Made by a program: the position numbers and the translations under genes
Source: Asterella californica
Taxonomy: Eukaryota; Streptophyta; Marchantiopsida; Marchantiales; Aytoniaceae
DNA: 64,000 bases
Assembly: GCA_036924285.1 (NCBI GenBank)
Contig: JAYKYS010000004.1
Coordinates: forward strand, 1,984,001-2,048,000
Direction of reading: 5' to 3'
In this document: positions 23,301 through 36,400 of the stretch, one piece after another
How positions within the stretch are numbered: position 1 is the first letter of the stretch
Layout: each line of letters opens with the position of its first letter
Notes under the pieces: model-generated
What the model was told of the DNA's origin: nothing
What the model saw: the letters and a program-made list of their open reading frames with translations, nothing else
The model's database searches: none

Positions 23301-25560
23301 ATATGGTGCTCCTTTTGTCTGTTAAAAGCCATTGTATACACCTTCTTGTATATAGGGTCATGGTTATAATATCAAACAGAGTTTGATACAGGAGAATGTT
23401 CCAATATGAAAATTCAAGTAGATTGTCAATAACAAATTTGGCCAACGTAAGATATATATATATATATGGGATTATATGTTCTATGATAACTCATAAGAAT
23501 CCGAAATAACAAGCTGGACCAAACTTAAACAGAATCTCATCGTAATAGAGAAGTTAATAAGTATGAATCAAGATCAAACTATGAACGAAAAACATTTGTC
23601 CTTACCAGAACAAAAATCAAGCTTCAGTATCCTGCACTTTTTGCCTTTAATTGTACATCAAGTGAACAGTTTCTCTTGATTATGTAAACATTCTGATAAT
23701 TCTTGTGTCTCATGTTGGTTACACTGGTTTTGATATATTGTTTTGTTTGTCCTTTGTGAATATATGCTAACCTTATAAAATTCCATAAATGATATCACAT
23801 AACTTAGAACTATCAAAGAATACTTCCGAAAGTGAAATAGAGGAATCTTGCCAGTTTAGAATTTATCCGGAAAAGTGACAAGTCCTCATCATATTGTATT
23901 TTTTTGCATATTCATCTTTTTCAATTTCGAAAGAAAGAAATATGCAGAAAGCTTTAATTTATGTCTTAATCTTTTTTCTTGGAATGGTCAGGTTATAAAT
24001 TAAAGCTTACAAATTAACAATACTTTTACTCGTGGAAGTGACTGATCTTTATACCAAAGATCAGTTGTGTTCGCGTGAGTCACTTATAGGTTTTATATAA
24101 CTGAAGTGAGCATTTATAAAGAAGTTATCAAGTAGAATCTAAATTTAATTATCTAAATTTAGTACTTTAAATTTAATGAAGTTAATTTATAGAACTTTGA
24201 GACAAGTCGATTTGCAAACCTTGTCAAGCAATATTTTCCTCGTGACTATGCACTTTACATAAATTATTCTTGAAGGCTGTTGTCAGCCAATTACCGATGA
24301 TTATTATTTATCTTTCTTTTCCTTAAAAAGTGCAGGTTGGATGCATATGCATAGTCTTGCAGGAATATTAGTCGGAAATAGAAATATTAGAAATAAAATA
24401 CAACTTGAACGGTTAGGAACACCGTCAAGAAAACCTTTAGATTACAGAATACGATAAATTATTATTAACAATGGACCTTGAAGGTAGCATTTTTCCGAAA
24501 TGAGTTAAGATTTAAGGGCAAAAGCTGATTTTTCCAAAATCCAGACAATACATAGTCATCCGCACAGCTTCCCAAGAGATTTACTTTGGCATGTTTCACA
24601 GAAATTTTCCTGACTTTCAGTTTTCGTGCTTGTTTTCGCTTCCCTTGGGATCTGGCATGGGTGCAATATGGATGTGAAAGTGGGGGCTAATTCAAGTGAA
24701 TCTCTTTGGACGTGACCCCATAGACTATAAACCATTTTGACCTTTTTCTCTTTGTATTTTTCCGTTGCTTATTTCTCATAAACCATCGATGTTTTCTCTT
24801 TACATCATTGTTTTTCGGACCTATAACCACAATTTTAGGTCCGAAAATTGATATAGCATTGTTTGGGGCACAGTTCAGGCTCAGGACGTTTTTACATAAG
24901 CTTGGGGCATAGACCATTTGAGTCTCAGTGTCTCGCGTAACATCCTGATCTTTGGTTAAGTGAATCAAGCTTATTTTTGCTTTACAAGATTTCCCTGGGG
25001 CTAAATATGATATGGATGTTACCAACCGATGTGATAGTGCAACCAATCCTAGGTGGATGCCATGTGGATGGCTCCCAAGGCCGAAAAATAACCATCTCCA
25101 GAGGTGGGCATAAGATTAAATTAATTTATAATCATTGTATGTACTCTAGTCCAGATGATCATTTCTATGCATATGATAAACTGATGCTGGTCTAACATCT
25201 AGCCAGATATTAATGATGGTGCCTTTGGCCCAAAACTTATGAAAAGATCCCCTCATAAAACTGATGAATCGCTATTTAGACTCGGTGTAGAATCGAGAAA
25301 TTAATATAGCATTGTTTAAACCCGATAAGACACGAACCTAAGAGTTACGTTAATATTCAAATAACTGCATGGTTCACGTTATATTAACCTCTGGAAATCT
25401 ACTGGTTTATCAGCATAAACCACTCCGTCCAGAGGTTTCTGTAGTACATAAAAATTCCAGATCCTGGAAGTAAACTTTGGGTTAGTGGCTATAACCGTGA
25501 AGGATGATTAACTTGTAACTGAGAAAGCCTTGAACTATTCTGGAGAACAGCTGAAGACTT
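23301..25560. other. AT-rich, no recognisable gene
   Basis: It contains an AT dinucleotide run near 23,452-23,467 and the cruciform-like site listed at 24,036. No domain was recognised in any frame. Confidence 0.5.
24036..24085. repeat. Nested inverted repeats (cruciform-like)
   Basis: The inner pair ACTGATCTT (24,041) and AAGATCAGT (24,057) is a tight hairpin. The outer pair AAGTGACT (24,036) and AGTCACTT (24,078) encloses it. Confidence 0.6.
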
Positions 25561-25947
25561 GACTACTCACGAGAAACTAGCATACAGACAGTACTAACTG
25601 TAGTTTTGAGGATGGGAGATGCCGAAGGGGATCCGAAGAGAAGCGTCGAGAGTTACGGAAAAGAGGAGGCTCGTGGATCCGTTCACGTACAACAGAAAAG
25701 AGTATCCGAAGGAGGAAGTTACGGAGAAAACTGTCTTGAACATAAATCGGTTCAAACATGAAACCAAGCAGTTACCGTTCGGTAGGGAATCATCACGGCG
25801 GAGTGATACTCCCGTAGCGGCAGACGCACGAGAGAGAAGCCACTCGTAGATGCCGTTACGAGAAGTCTACTGTAGGTCCCTGGACTACTGACCTGACGAA
25901 ACCTGACTGACTTGAGTTCACCAGGTGGGGTTGGCTTTGCGCATATC

Positions 25948-26165
25948 GACCGCAACTCTGGAACGGCCCGGTGAGATCCAGTCGCTAGTCTTCTTTAATC
26001 TTACTCACGCACGAAGGAAAGTGACACACGTTTTGTTTACATTCGTCAGATATAACGTGAACTATTAGCAAGACTCGAAGAGCACCTTCACCGCAACACT
26101 GGAAACGGCCCGGGGAAATCTAGTTCCCAATCTTCGCTGAAATCAACGCGCGAGGAAAAGGTTAA
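25948..26165 (+). repeat. Diverged direct repeat, offset about 140 bp
   Basis: ACCGCAACTCTGGAACGGCCC at about 25,949 recurs as a near-copy at about 26,090. Downstream sequence (AATCTAGT/GATCCAGT, then TCTTC) stays alignable for about 60 bases. The function is unknown; it may be part of an LTR. Confidence 0.5.
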
Positions 26166-27998
26166 TATCATATTTTCCTTTTCATTAGTTAAAAATATAG
26201 TGTGAAAATCTCAAAATATATAAATATGTAATAATTTAAAAGTAAATTTTATTTGTTAACACATGAGGTTAAAGAGACGATGGGCTGGAAAAACTATATT
26301 ATTACATGCTTTTCTAATTTATTATTTATAGAATAATAAATTTTATAATTATAGATAAACTAATATATTTTATAACACGATGTAAGATAGTGACTGAATA
26401 CTGGGATAGTTTAGTGTACCGGGGCGTTTACAGTTTCCTTGGTGGAGAGGTTCGTACGCGCCGAACCGGGGATAGCAGGGAAGAGAAGGGGAATGGGAGG
26501 TGAGGAACGGGACGGATGAAACGGCAAAAACGAGCAGAGCATGAAGAATGTGGGAGGAGGTGGGCGTGGTGGGGGGGGACGAAGTACAGCGACAAACTTG
26601 AATGTTCTTCCGGAATTCGAGGCTGTGTAAGAGAGAGAGAGTGTTTTCTGGAGGTCAGACATGTAGCAAGATCCCTGTGATACCTTCACTGGAGGGAATA
26701 ATACGCGAATATACTCTGAACCTTCTACTCTCTCTCGCTTCATACAGAGATTCCCTTAGCCCGTCCCGAGTCCCGAGTCCCGACCCCCCCTCAGTAAGGT
26801 GCAGCACTACAATAGCTGATTGTGTCGTTTCCGAAAGTGACATGAATTCACCCAAATTATTTCTCTTCATTTCAACTGGAGCTGAATAGAGTCTAGTGAC
26901 CTACCTGTTCAACCTTATAAAAGTCATGATTTACATACAATACCGAGGTACAAACAAAAGTTGAGTTGGATGATGCAACATTCCGGTTATAACAAGGTGC
27001 TGTGGACATCGTGAGCGAGATTGGAAGAAGTTATGGAAAATGGATGTGAAATCAAAGCACTGGAAGAAAATGTATTTCCATTTTGTTATCCTTTGCAAAA
27101 TCGATGGTCAGCCATGCAAATGCACTGCAACAAAGTTCGAGCTGATCAACGTCAGAGTTCCTTGCTTATGACAGTTAGAGACGGAAACACTACAATAAGT
27201 TGACAACCAAAAAGAGTATTTCTAAATGGGACAAAAATACAGTTGACAAGTTACTGAATGGATTCCATTCAGTCAAAGTTGTTAATGTGGTCTAAGTGTC
27301 GGGGGTTTACTAAGGGATTTCGTTATAACACATGTAAGTGAAATATGGTATTTTTATATAGTTTTAGTAATTATTTCTTAATGGTCAAACTAAACTAATT
27401 ATTTAAGAATTCTTTTTATAAAAACTATATTTGATATATATATATATTTTGAAATATTCTTATTTATAAAATATAATATAATATTTAATACCTCTTGAAC
27501 CTCACGTGTTATTAACAAAATACAAAGAATTTTCCAAGTATAATATCAAACTGATACATCTTTTGATATAAGTACATCGAATATATATATACTTGATATT
27601 ATTATGTTGAAGTCAAGATTTCACTTAACTTTTTTGTTATTCTGAAGTTAAGATTTTCACCTAACTTTCATTAAAACTAGTAATTTCTTTAACTTCAGTA
27701 TTGTGAACAATTAGCCATTTATAAGTTAGCATGATATATAAATGTGCCTTGCATGAACACGAGCTAAATTAATTCCGCATCAATCCAATTTCTTCTGTCA
27801 TCTGCAAACACGTTGAGATTCATGACAAGCAAACCCTAAAAAATGTAGGCTAATTCACTCTTATGCTATTTTGTTAACCTACCAATTTTTCAGCCTCCAG
27901 GATGAATTCTTTATGAGATCTTTTCAGAATTTTCGATTATTATAAAGAAGGAGAACATTATATTGTATGACGTATAGTGACAAGTTTGTTACTTGCAA

Positions 27999-28039
27999 CT
28001 TAAGTGATGATAAACAGAAGTTGTTTATCATCACTTAAG
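27999..28039. repeat. Perfect 18-bp hairpin
   Basis: CTTAAGTGATGATAAACA (27,999-28,016) is followed after five bases by its exact reverse complement (28,022-28,039). Confidence 0.9.
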
Positions 28040-29615
28040 ATATAATTATATATCTCGACTTGAAGCTCGTGCACAACAGAAATAGTTCATGTTGGAAATG
28101 ATTTACTAGTACTACATGAAACATTGGATTATAGTTTGCATTCATCCTACAAAAGCTATGGGCAAAATCAACTCTTTATTTCTTTCAAAGGAGAAGAGAT
28201 CTAGAGAAGATAGTATACTGTGGTATCCTCTGTTATATTCACCTAGTAAGAGTTCTACACTGAACCGTGCTATGTGACGTTCAAGTTGCAACTTCTGTAA
28301 GCTTCTCTCATTTTCTATTATTATATTTATAAAGTTAATATAAACAGGTTTCTGTATGTTTCAGCATATATCAATATTTAAATGCAGGTGCATAAAATTG
28401 TCTTCTTCATATACGTACGAAAATACAGTGTTTTATATCAACACCAAATATTAAATTTACGGGTTTATTTGTAATCTTCTGTGTTTCCAACTATTCTTAT
28501 ATAAGAACACTGCAACCAGACGGTCAAAAACACACTATAAGACTTTTGTATTACTACTCAATTACTAGATAAAAGGTTTTAAAACAATTTTTGATATAAA
28601 AGAAGGAAAATCAAAGTAAATCCTTAGAGGACGAGAGTTAAAACACCAAAAATAATGATTATAACCCTGCATTCTAAAAAAGACATAAAAGTTTGATGCT
28701 CAGGATTTCATTTGTATTTCTAGATTAAAATATATTATTTACTAATAAGCAAGCAATCATATGATTAGTTTTTTTCGTCAGTACTTGAATTTCAATCATT
28801 CTTACAATCAATTGTACTTAGCTCAATTTCACTTTTTCTTATACTAGGTATAGCTTATCTTTAACTAATATGAATCATCTAGACAAAATACAACTTGAAT
28901 TCATATAAGTTATCCTCTTCGTAAGAGCTCATAACAAGTTGTAGCATGTGTTACAATTGATTCTTTTTGAATCGAAATCCAAGAAAAGGTCCGTTGGTTC
29001 ATAATTGTAAAACTGGACACACTTCCAATTTTGAGTTTCTTTTATATCAAGCTTCTCCAACTTTATGTGGGCACTTAAACCGGGGTGTGGGTACAAGGGC
29101 TCGTTGTGACAAGAGTGGTTGATGACATATGTTAAGTTACAAAGGTTAAGTATACAGGATTGCATTAACTTGAAAAAACTTGATATTTCCTAACCTGTTG
29201 TCCTAAAGGTCAAGTGGTGCAACATCTAAATGGTATTGTTGATTTAATTTTGGATTAATGAGTAAATATTACATCATACTGCAAAAAATATTACTTCAAA
29301 TTCGCAATATCCATGAAGGAGTATACAAGAACAAAATTCGAAAATATCACAGTCAGAAGTGCAAGAAGCAAACTGAACCACATCACTCATGGTTACCCAG
29401 TATTAGGGCACTCAAGTCGCTTTGTACCCACACAGGGGTTTAAGGAAATGTTCTTATGCTCCATTTATGCTTCTTATTACCTGATTTGGATAATATGATT
29501 AGAACAGTTTTCTAGTTAGCACCTTTATCGTATTATTATCATTCAGATCCTTGCATTATCACCTCCTCTCGGTTTGATTGTTGTATTGAACTTTCTGTAT
29601 TTTTTAATTCAAATT

Positions 29616-29729
29616 ATTATCCTAACTAACTAACATTTCAAGTTAGTTAGGATAATTAACTTGAAATGAATTTAGTTATCCTAAAAAAATTCATTCCAAG
29701 TTCTAGATTTTTTTTAGGATAACTAAATT
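29616..29729. repeat. Cluster of two strong hairpins
   Basis: ATTATCCTAACTAACT (29,616-29,631) pairs perfectly with 29,641-29,656. A 21-bp arm starting AATTTAGTTATCC (29,669-29,689) pairs with 29,709-29,729. Between them AACTTGAAATGAATT also has a near reverse complement, and both hairpins share the word ATCCTAA, so they may be related. Confidence 0.85.
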
Positions 29730-30033
29730 ACAACGTAGACTCTCTAACTCTGTACCAAGAAGGCACTCTGTTCTTCAAGTACTTGTTTCTAGAAGTTCGA
29801 GAATAGATAATGTTTTACTATATTTAGAAAATATAAAATAAAAATAAACTTCTCTGAGAAATGAGAAAATTCAGGACTAAACATTACCTGTATCCAAGAC
29901 ATGAGAAAAACCTACGGCTGCAAATGACGTTTCAAGATTTTAGTCCTGTAGATCCCACTTGTCTTTATCTCGTTTTTTTCCGGAAGTGTACTTTGGTAGC
30001 TTATTTTTTATAGATATGCATTACGAAGATATT

Positions 30034-30065
30034 CACCTCATGTACACTTCGGTGTACATGAGGTG
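30034..30065. repeat. Perfect 14-bp hairpin with TTCG tetraloop
   Basis: CACCTCATGTACAC, then TTCG, then the exact reverse complement. In RNA, a stem closed by UUCG is unusually stable. Confidence 0.9.
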
Positions 30066-30066
30066 T

Positions 30067-30122
30067 ACATTAAATAATGTTCTGACCCTTCTTGCGAGAA
30101 AGGTTAGAACATTATTTAATGT
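30067..30122. repeat. 21-bp hairpin adjacent to the TTCG hairpin
   Basis: The arm 30,067-30,087 (starting ACATTAAATAATG) pairs with 30,102-30,122 with one wobble-type difference and a 14-base loop. It begins two bases after the preceding hairpin. Confidence 0.9.
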
Positions 30123-31645
30123 CCTCGGTAATACAGCGCTACTTTACAAATACTCCTCTTATACCCCCAGGAGTGCAGCAGCCCGCTCTTCACTTATGGG
30201 TTCTCTCCAGATGAGTTGGCTACTCCAGGATTAACTAACATATAACATTTATAAATTAACTTAATTTTCTATAATAATTTAGTAAAATAACTTTTATAAC
30301 AGTTACACGTTTTCCGATAAGAGAAAACGAAATTCAGTGTACAAAGCCGTGGAGAAAGATATTCTTTGATCGATAAGATGTTGTAAAGTTACATCATTAT
30401 TAATACAGTTTCTTTATATGGTTGTAACATATCTTTTTCTATTTTACAACTTTCTCTCTGATCCCAAGATCATCATTATTAAGTCTTCTTTATCAAACAG
30501 AGTAGAAAATGACAATCCTTTCATCATATATTCATGATAGTAACATCCTTACCCTATATAGTTTCTTCACAACCGTTGGATTACAGCGAGTAGCTCAGGG
30601 TTATGAAGATAACATTAAGAAATGATGTGAGCTAACCTCATGTCCAAATGAACTAAAGTTCGACTTTACAAAATTCAGAAAAAAATGCTTTATAATGAAG
30701 GATCTCGAGTTACAATTCTTTGAATTTTTTTTATACAGGTGCGAGTCAAAAATATTTTAATATCTCTATTTTAACACTATTATTATGAAGAAAATTATTA
30801 TTTTATATAGACCATCATATTCTAAAACTTTAAAAAATACTCCGAAATTTAGAAGATAATATATTTCAGTTCATCATCTATTGATATTGTTACTGAAGGT
30901 AATAAAAAGTACTCAATTTTTACTTACACGTGTGTATAACAAAATCCTAATCAACTCCTTGAGGAATAGAACTCTCTAACTGCTTTACGATACTTGTAAA
31001 TTGAGCCAATTAAATTTCATATATCGACTGAAAGCAGGCTGATAGAGTAAAATAGATAAAAAATTGGTATCAGTAAGCAATAAAGGGCGTAACTCTTCAT
31101 TATCGTGATTGTATATTATAGATCTCAAGTAAATCTCTTAAAAGGATTCATGCTAAAAGTTTAGATAAAATGATGTGTTAAGAAAATAACTAACTCACTT
31201 GTCGCGTTTGTGAATCCAGTGAAACTTATTTGTCAATTCTCCTTGTCTTAAGGAAACATGACTCTAAACTATCATAATCTCATATACTTATGGCAACACA
31301 AATTCAACAGACTGATCATTAGAGAAGGGAAACCGTTTGTGCCCAAGGGATACGTAATAGTCTAAATTTCTTGCCAGTTTATATAAAAGTAGAAAGTAAA
31401 ATTATATAATATGCAAAAATTGTTATAATAATAAATTGATCACGATGTTTTGCGACCAGAGTGTGTCATACTACGATTAGCATTTCACATGCATGCGAGT
31501 GGACGCAGTTAAGTCGAGTCGCATAAGACGAACCCAAGACCGACTCTTGATGGAATTTAGGGATCCTTAGGGTAAACCACCGGTAATATGATACCAAATG
31601 ACGATAGTACAGTCCGACCTACTGCCAATCGCCAGTAGCTCCCAC

Positions 31646-31683
31646 CGGCACATGTTGTGAGGATTCGGCACATGTTGTGAGGA
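31646..31683 (+). repeat. 20-bp tandem duplication
   Basis: CGGCACATGTTGTGAGGA occurs twice with a period of 20 bases. Confidence 0.85.
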
Positions 31684-32193
31684 CTGAGCTCTTACGGGGA
31701 AACGCGTCGCACTGGCGGGGATTTTGTCCTACACGGAGCTCTATGATCAAGCTTCAAGGGCATTTGTGGTTCCAGTCCTAGTCGTGCTTACGTGGACACG
31801 AGAAGGTGTGCTTCGCCTTTCCGGAAACTATGATGTGCCTTGGACGGATCCACTGCATAGGCGAACACACCATCCGGCACATACCCCCATCATCATCATC
31901 ATCATCCGCACATCATACAGGCGCATCTTTACAGGGACTGTCTCAGACTTGTATTTGATGCCGCGCGGTGCGTGCTCTCCTTCCCTCCCTCCCTCCGCCC
32001 GCCTCTCCGTGGCTTTTTCTCCTTTGAATGTGTACTTCTGACTTCTAACAAGCAAGAAGAGAAAGCTTTAGCCCTCCTTTTCTGTCTTGCTTTCTCTGCT
32101 CGTCTGCTCTGCTCTCCTCTGCTACGCACTGCTCGTCTCTCGTCTGACAGTCAGTGAAATCACCTCACCTCGCCCATTACAAATCTCTTGTGA

Positions 32194-32221
32194 GGCTGGC
32201 TGGCTGGCTGGCTGGCTGGCT
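32194..32221 (+). repeat. GGCT microsatellite, seven units
   Basis: GGCT is repeated in tandem about seven times in the region upstream of the F-box gene. Confidence 0.9.
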
Positions 32222-32859
32222 CGTCGTCGTTCCTTTAGCTGCTGGCGCTGGTTGGATGCGTCGATCGTCATCTACGCTGATCTCGTCTCGATTCGAGCCT
32301 AGTCAGTGTTGGACTGTTGGTGGTGGATGTCGAATGTACTTATCGTCAGATAGCCACCAGCCTGCACTCCTGCAGCGCTCGCTCTGACCCGAAATTCTTT
32401 AATTGAACCGGTATTGGATTCCCTTCATCACGCTCACTCAGTGGTCGGCCACGGTGGTTACCGCTATCATATCGCTCGGACCATCATCCACGAACAAACG
32501 GAATAAAGTTCTTTGTTAAAGATCATTCGTTGGCTGTCCCAACTTGAAGCCTGACCTTTTGCCCATCGACGGTCGAAGGTAGTGTCGAGCGCTCAGGCTG
32601 ATCATTTCTCTCCGCTGGTGGAGTGTTCAATAAGGGCCTATAGGTCCTTTGTGGAGTTGGTGAAACGAGACCTTTGTTCCTCTCCGTCCTTCGTTTGTTT
32701 CGCTTTGTGAAGTCGGGGCTCAAGAGCTGCTTTCCTGTGAGGCTGGGTAGTGGCGCGCCAAATTTTTTTTTCTCGTGCGCGCTGCTGTAGAGTATTGACA
32801 GGAAGGGGAGTTTGAACTGGTTTCTCAGCATTAGGAACAGGGATTCGTTGCTGCGGAAA

Positions 32860-33456
32860 ATGGTGTCTATGGTTGAATGCCAGTTGCTGGACGGACTCCA
32901 GGAAAAGAGGTGGATACCACGGGAAGGAGCCAAGAGGCAAAAAATTGCCCACGACATTCAAATGGACAGCAATGATGACATTCTTTACGAAGTTATGAAG
33001 CATCTGGATGCCAAATCTCTAGCTGTTGCTACTTGCGTTTCCAAACAGTGGCGCAAGGTTGCGGAGGATGAGACTTTGTGGGAGAATGTTTGCATTCAAC
33101 ACTGGCCGTCGCCCGTTGCGCGTCAAAAGCAATTGCGTTCGGTGGTCTTGGCTCTTGGAGGATTTCGCCGACTTTACGTGCTTTGCTTACGGCCTCTTTT
33201 GGCACGTGGCCGTCCTCAACCTCAGGCTCTGCCTTCTTCGCTGAAGGGCGAGGAGACTAAGAATGGAGAACGCGAATGGAGCAAAGATGAAGTCCATCTT
33301 TCTCTGTCGCTCTTTTCTATTGATTGTTACGAGAGATTGGGTCGTCGGCACATGACTCCGTCTTCGATGAAATTTCTTTGCAAGCCATCTGCCAATCTCT
33401 CCATTGGAACGCATCATATGCTCTCTCTTGGTCAACCCGCATCGAACGTAAGGTGA
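32860..33456 (+). CDS. F-box protein of the SLEEPY1/GID2 family
   Basis: This encodes a predicted 198-residue F-box protein. It would be the substrate-recognition subunit of an SCF ubiquitin ligase, binding SKP1 through the F-box in nucleus or cytosol. The F-box covers about residues 38-80 (DDILYEVMKHLDAKSLAVAT, then WRKVAEDETLWENVC). It is followed by the family's GGF motif (VVLALGGFRRLY, about 95-106) and LSL motif (WSKDEVHLSLSLFSIDCYER, about 140-159). In vascular plants this family brings DELLA repressors to degradation in gibberellin signalling. Seedless non-vascular plants lack canonical gibberellin perception, so the target here is open. I start at Met 32,860. An in-frame Met at 32,812 would add 16 residues. 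No intron is apparent and the length fits the family. The tail after residue 165 is family-like only in part. Confidence 0.85.
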   Translation: MVSMVECQLLDGLQEKRWIPREGAKRQKIAHDIQMDSNDDILYEVMKHLDAKSLAVATCVSKQWRKVAEDETLWENVCIQHWPSPVARQKQLRSVVLALGGFRRLYVLCLRPLLARGRPQPQALPSSLKGEETKNGEREWSKDEVHLSLSLFSIDCYERLGRRHMTPSSMKFLCKPSANLSIGTHHMLSLGQPASNVR

Positions 33457-36400
33457 GATGGATGATGCTGTATATTGTTTCATCGACTCTCATCCGGGAT
33501 TCGGATGGTTGTCAAATATGGCGGGCATTGGACCGGTCGGCCTACAGAATGCAGAGAAGTCCTGGCAATGGGAAGTTAAGATTTCTGCCCGGATATGCCA
33601 CATTCAGAATTGTCTCCGTTCTCCGGGGCGTCAGCGGTAACTAAATTTTCGTCGATCAGCGCTAGCCGAGGAGTTCCGACGGTCATATACTTGCCAAGTT
33701 GGCCTTGTGAAACACGTTCCACGAATTATGACATGCAATTCGTCCAGCTCCAGGCAACTTTACGGAGTCACAATACGGCCTCTTTTGTACACCACATTTC
33801 CGTCCAGTCTTCACGGTGGCAACTGAAATGTTCGCATCGCTTCTTTACAGAGTGAGGGCCTTCGAGTTGTAATTTCCGTAATTTGTACTCGGGAGCGGGA
33901 AATACTTTGCGAATGTACATATTCTAATCATCCAAGAAGGCGGAGCACATTTTGAGAGTTGCTTCATATTCTCTATGGAGCTTTTTCGGCTACTTTTTGT
34001 AGCTTTAGGACCTAATCACACGAGCAAAGGATCGATGCTGGGGACCTGCCGTTGTGAGGCATTCATTCGTAGAAGTCTTCGTAGTCGCAGCTTGTAGATC
34101 AGATAGGAACAGAAAGGACGGATGTTAGGAACAAGTCACACTTACTCCTTGTCGCACAAGAATTAGCAGAACCAGGGCCGCATCCAAGCAGACAGATGCA
34201 TAATGCCCATGGTCATTTCTCCTGTAGCACCGCCAAGCGGAATAAAATGTCCCACAAGATGTCATGTTAAACCGTTCATCTGCTTCCAGCTCGTTGCTTC
34301 CGGTTTCGCTAGGACGTGTTTCTGTTGTCATTGTTGTGGATCATGGCAGAGGAAGGTGTTAACTGGAGCTTGTATGCGGACGTTGGACAAACGTTGATCT
34401 CCTTATAGACCCGTTCAATTTGTTCCCAGCTCGTTGTCTGCTGTTCTACTAGCGACTTACCCATTTGTTCATATCCATGGGCAAGGGGGGAAGGCTACCG
34501 AGATATCTATGGTTTCTGTATGCCCCAGGCCCTGTTAAATTGAAGCATTTTTGGCCGTGATTAATCCGATTGGCCAAAAGCCTAGCTCGTAAGAATCGGT
34601 CGGGATCGCTGTTCGTGAAATCCGCCATGAATTTCAGTAACTGCGAGATCTGGATGTGTCCTTGCGTTAATGGTCAGTCATATGAGTCCTGTCTTGTAAG
34701 TCACTTCATCTTGGTATTCGCAGGAAGATCACAGTGCACAATCCTTCCGTACTTAATAAGGTGGTCCTCCTGGCGTGAAATCCGAGAATCTTGTAGATTG
34801 AGCTGAAGAGAGTAAAACTTGAGCTGTCTCATAACAAGTTCTTCCGGGTCTTGAGTCCAGTTCCTTCAGAACAGCGGCTATTGTTTAATCTAAAGGGAAA
34901 GAGGTTCTGCCTGAATCAACGAGTGTGGAGTCAAGATACATCCGCTATCAAACCTCGGACCCACCCTTTGGCTCGCTCGCTTACGTAGTTGCTTACAGTT
35001 GAACCATCATCCGCCTGGCAATCGTGGCTAGATATCTAGTTGTATGGTGTGGCTTGTTGGAGGGACAGTAAGTCACAGGCTATGAGTTAAGTCCCATGTC
35101 TGGCTACCAAGCGAAGGCTCTTATGACTCAGTTTCCAGGGCAGTTTGTCTTTCCGAAGGCGACAGGCAGTATGACGCATGATCTGTTCTTGGTAGACGGA
35201 AAGCTTTGGCGGTGTTTCGGTAGCTTCAGTCGTTTAGGCCCCATCGATAACGACAATCGTTTTGCAGGTTTGTCGTGTCGCTGAGTATAGTAAGGAAGGA
35301 TCAGCAGCAGCAGCAGCAGCAGCAATCGAACAAGTTTTTGCGACCGACCTTTAGGAGCGGGCCACGTGACAAATGCGCGACGTCATAAGATATGGCTGCA
35401 GTCAGGCGGGTTTGAGAAAGAAGGGCTTCTTACTCAGTAGCAGACACGGCTACGGCCGAGAATCTACGACCATGATTGTTCAGCCGGTGCCCCGGTCGGT
35501 CATTCCCTACTTAGTATCCACACTCTGCTGACCTTCGCTAGTCACTTGTCTTGTTGTGGACCTCCACCAGCCTGTCTATAGTCTATTAGCCCACTATAGT
35601 TCCGAAACTTCCATTCGATGCTTGCTGCTCGATTTCATGAAGAACATGACCAAAGTTTGGCACCTTCCCTGTCCAAACTTTTGCCATACTGTCTATATTC
35701 GGTTCGCATCTCCTCAGCAAACTTTTTCGCAACTTTGTGCAAAGCAAGCACTGCGAAGACTAGTAGAGCCAGCCAGCTAGCTAGCTTGGAGTGAGTGGAG
35801 CGTTCTGACAAGAGGAGAATTGAACAATTCCTTGGTTGCTCAAATTTGTCGTTGTTTCTAGCTTCATCCACACCTGGAGCTGGTCCGTTTATAGTTTTCA
35901 TAGTGGTAGACAAGAAGTCAAGGCATGTCTGCTTCGTTTCAGACTGCTGATGAGGATTACATAGGTGCGTGCATCCATCCCATCTTTTTCTGCCAGAAAG
36001 CTTGTTGGAAAGCATACTGGTCTGCTCTGTCTCTGGCTTGTTTGGCTCGGCTCGGACTGAACCAGTTTCTACTTCTGCTCAGCTGGGCCTACGATGACTT
36101 GATAAGAAACAAATCCATTTAGGACCGAGCGCAACAGTGCTCACCATCAGAACCAAGTCATTCGGTCCCTTCCTTCCTCTCCTTCCCATCTTAGGACCAA
36201 GACGAAGCGAAGAATAAGACGGAAAAGAATGGCGAGGCGAGTAACGACATGGGCTCCAGCAAAGTGCACAGACTGGAGCTACCTAGTCGAGAGTGACCAT
36301 CTGACTAGAGATGTGGAATGGGGCAGGCTTCGAAGGTATGTGGTGAATTCGTGGATGTCCATGTCCATGTGGTGAATTCGGGATGGATAGACTGCTGTTC

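Larger units (their letters stand above)
26166..31479. other. Mostly AT-rich, no recognisable gene
   Basis: A small GC-rich, G-run-containing island at about 26,410-26,890 interrupts AT-rich DNA. Several strong hairpins are listed separately. Open frames are short and lack recognisable motifs. The frame at 29,959-30,234 merely spans two hairpins. Confidence 0.5.
31480..32859 (+). promoter_or_regulatory. Probable promoter and 5' leader of the F-box gene
   Basis: The sequence changes from AT-rich to GC- and pyrimidine-rich. It holds a CCCT run at about 31,980-31,996, a CAT microsatellite (31,888-31,906), a 20-bp tandem duplication (31,646-31,683) and a GGCT microsatellite (32,194-32,221). CT-rich tracts ahead of a plant gene often mark the leader. 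No convincing TATA box or transcription start could be chosen, and an intron in the leader cannot be excluded. Confidence 0.35.

Noticed and set aside
24687..25046. 119-residue minus-strand ORF
   Set aside because: Lys/Asn-rich composition typical of AT-rich non-coding DNA, no recognisable domain.
29959..30234. A 91-residue protein gene
   Set aside because: The frame simply reads through two hairpins; no motif and poor composition.
32812..32859. Upstream Met of the F-box frame as the start
   Set aside because: Possible, but the added 16 residues are unlike the family; the Met at 32,860 is preferred without proof.
32523..33003. Minus-strand ORFs opposite the F-box gene
   Set aside because: They are shadows of the gene and its leader on the other strand.
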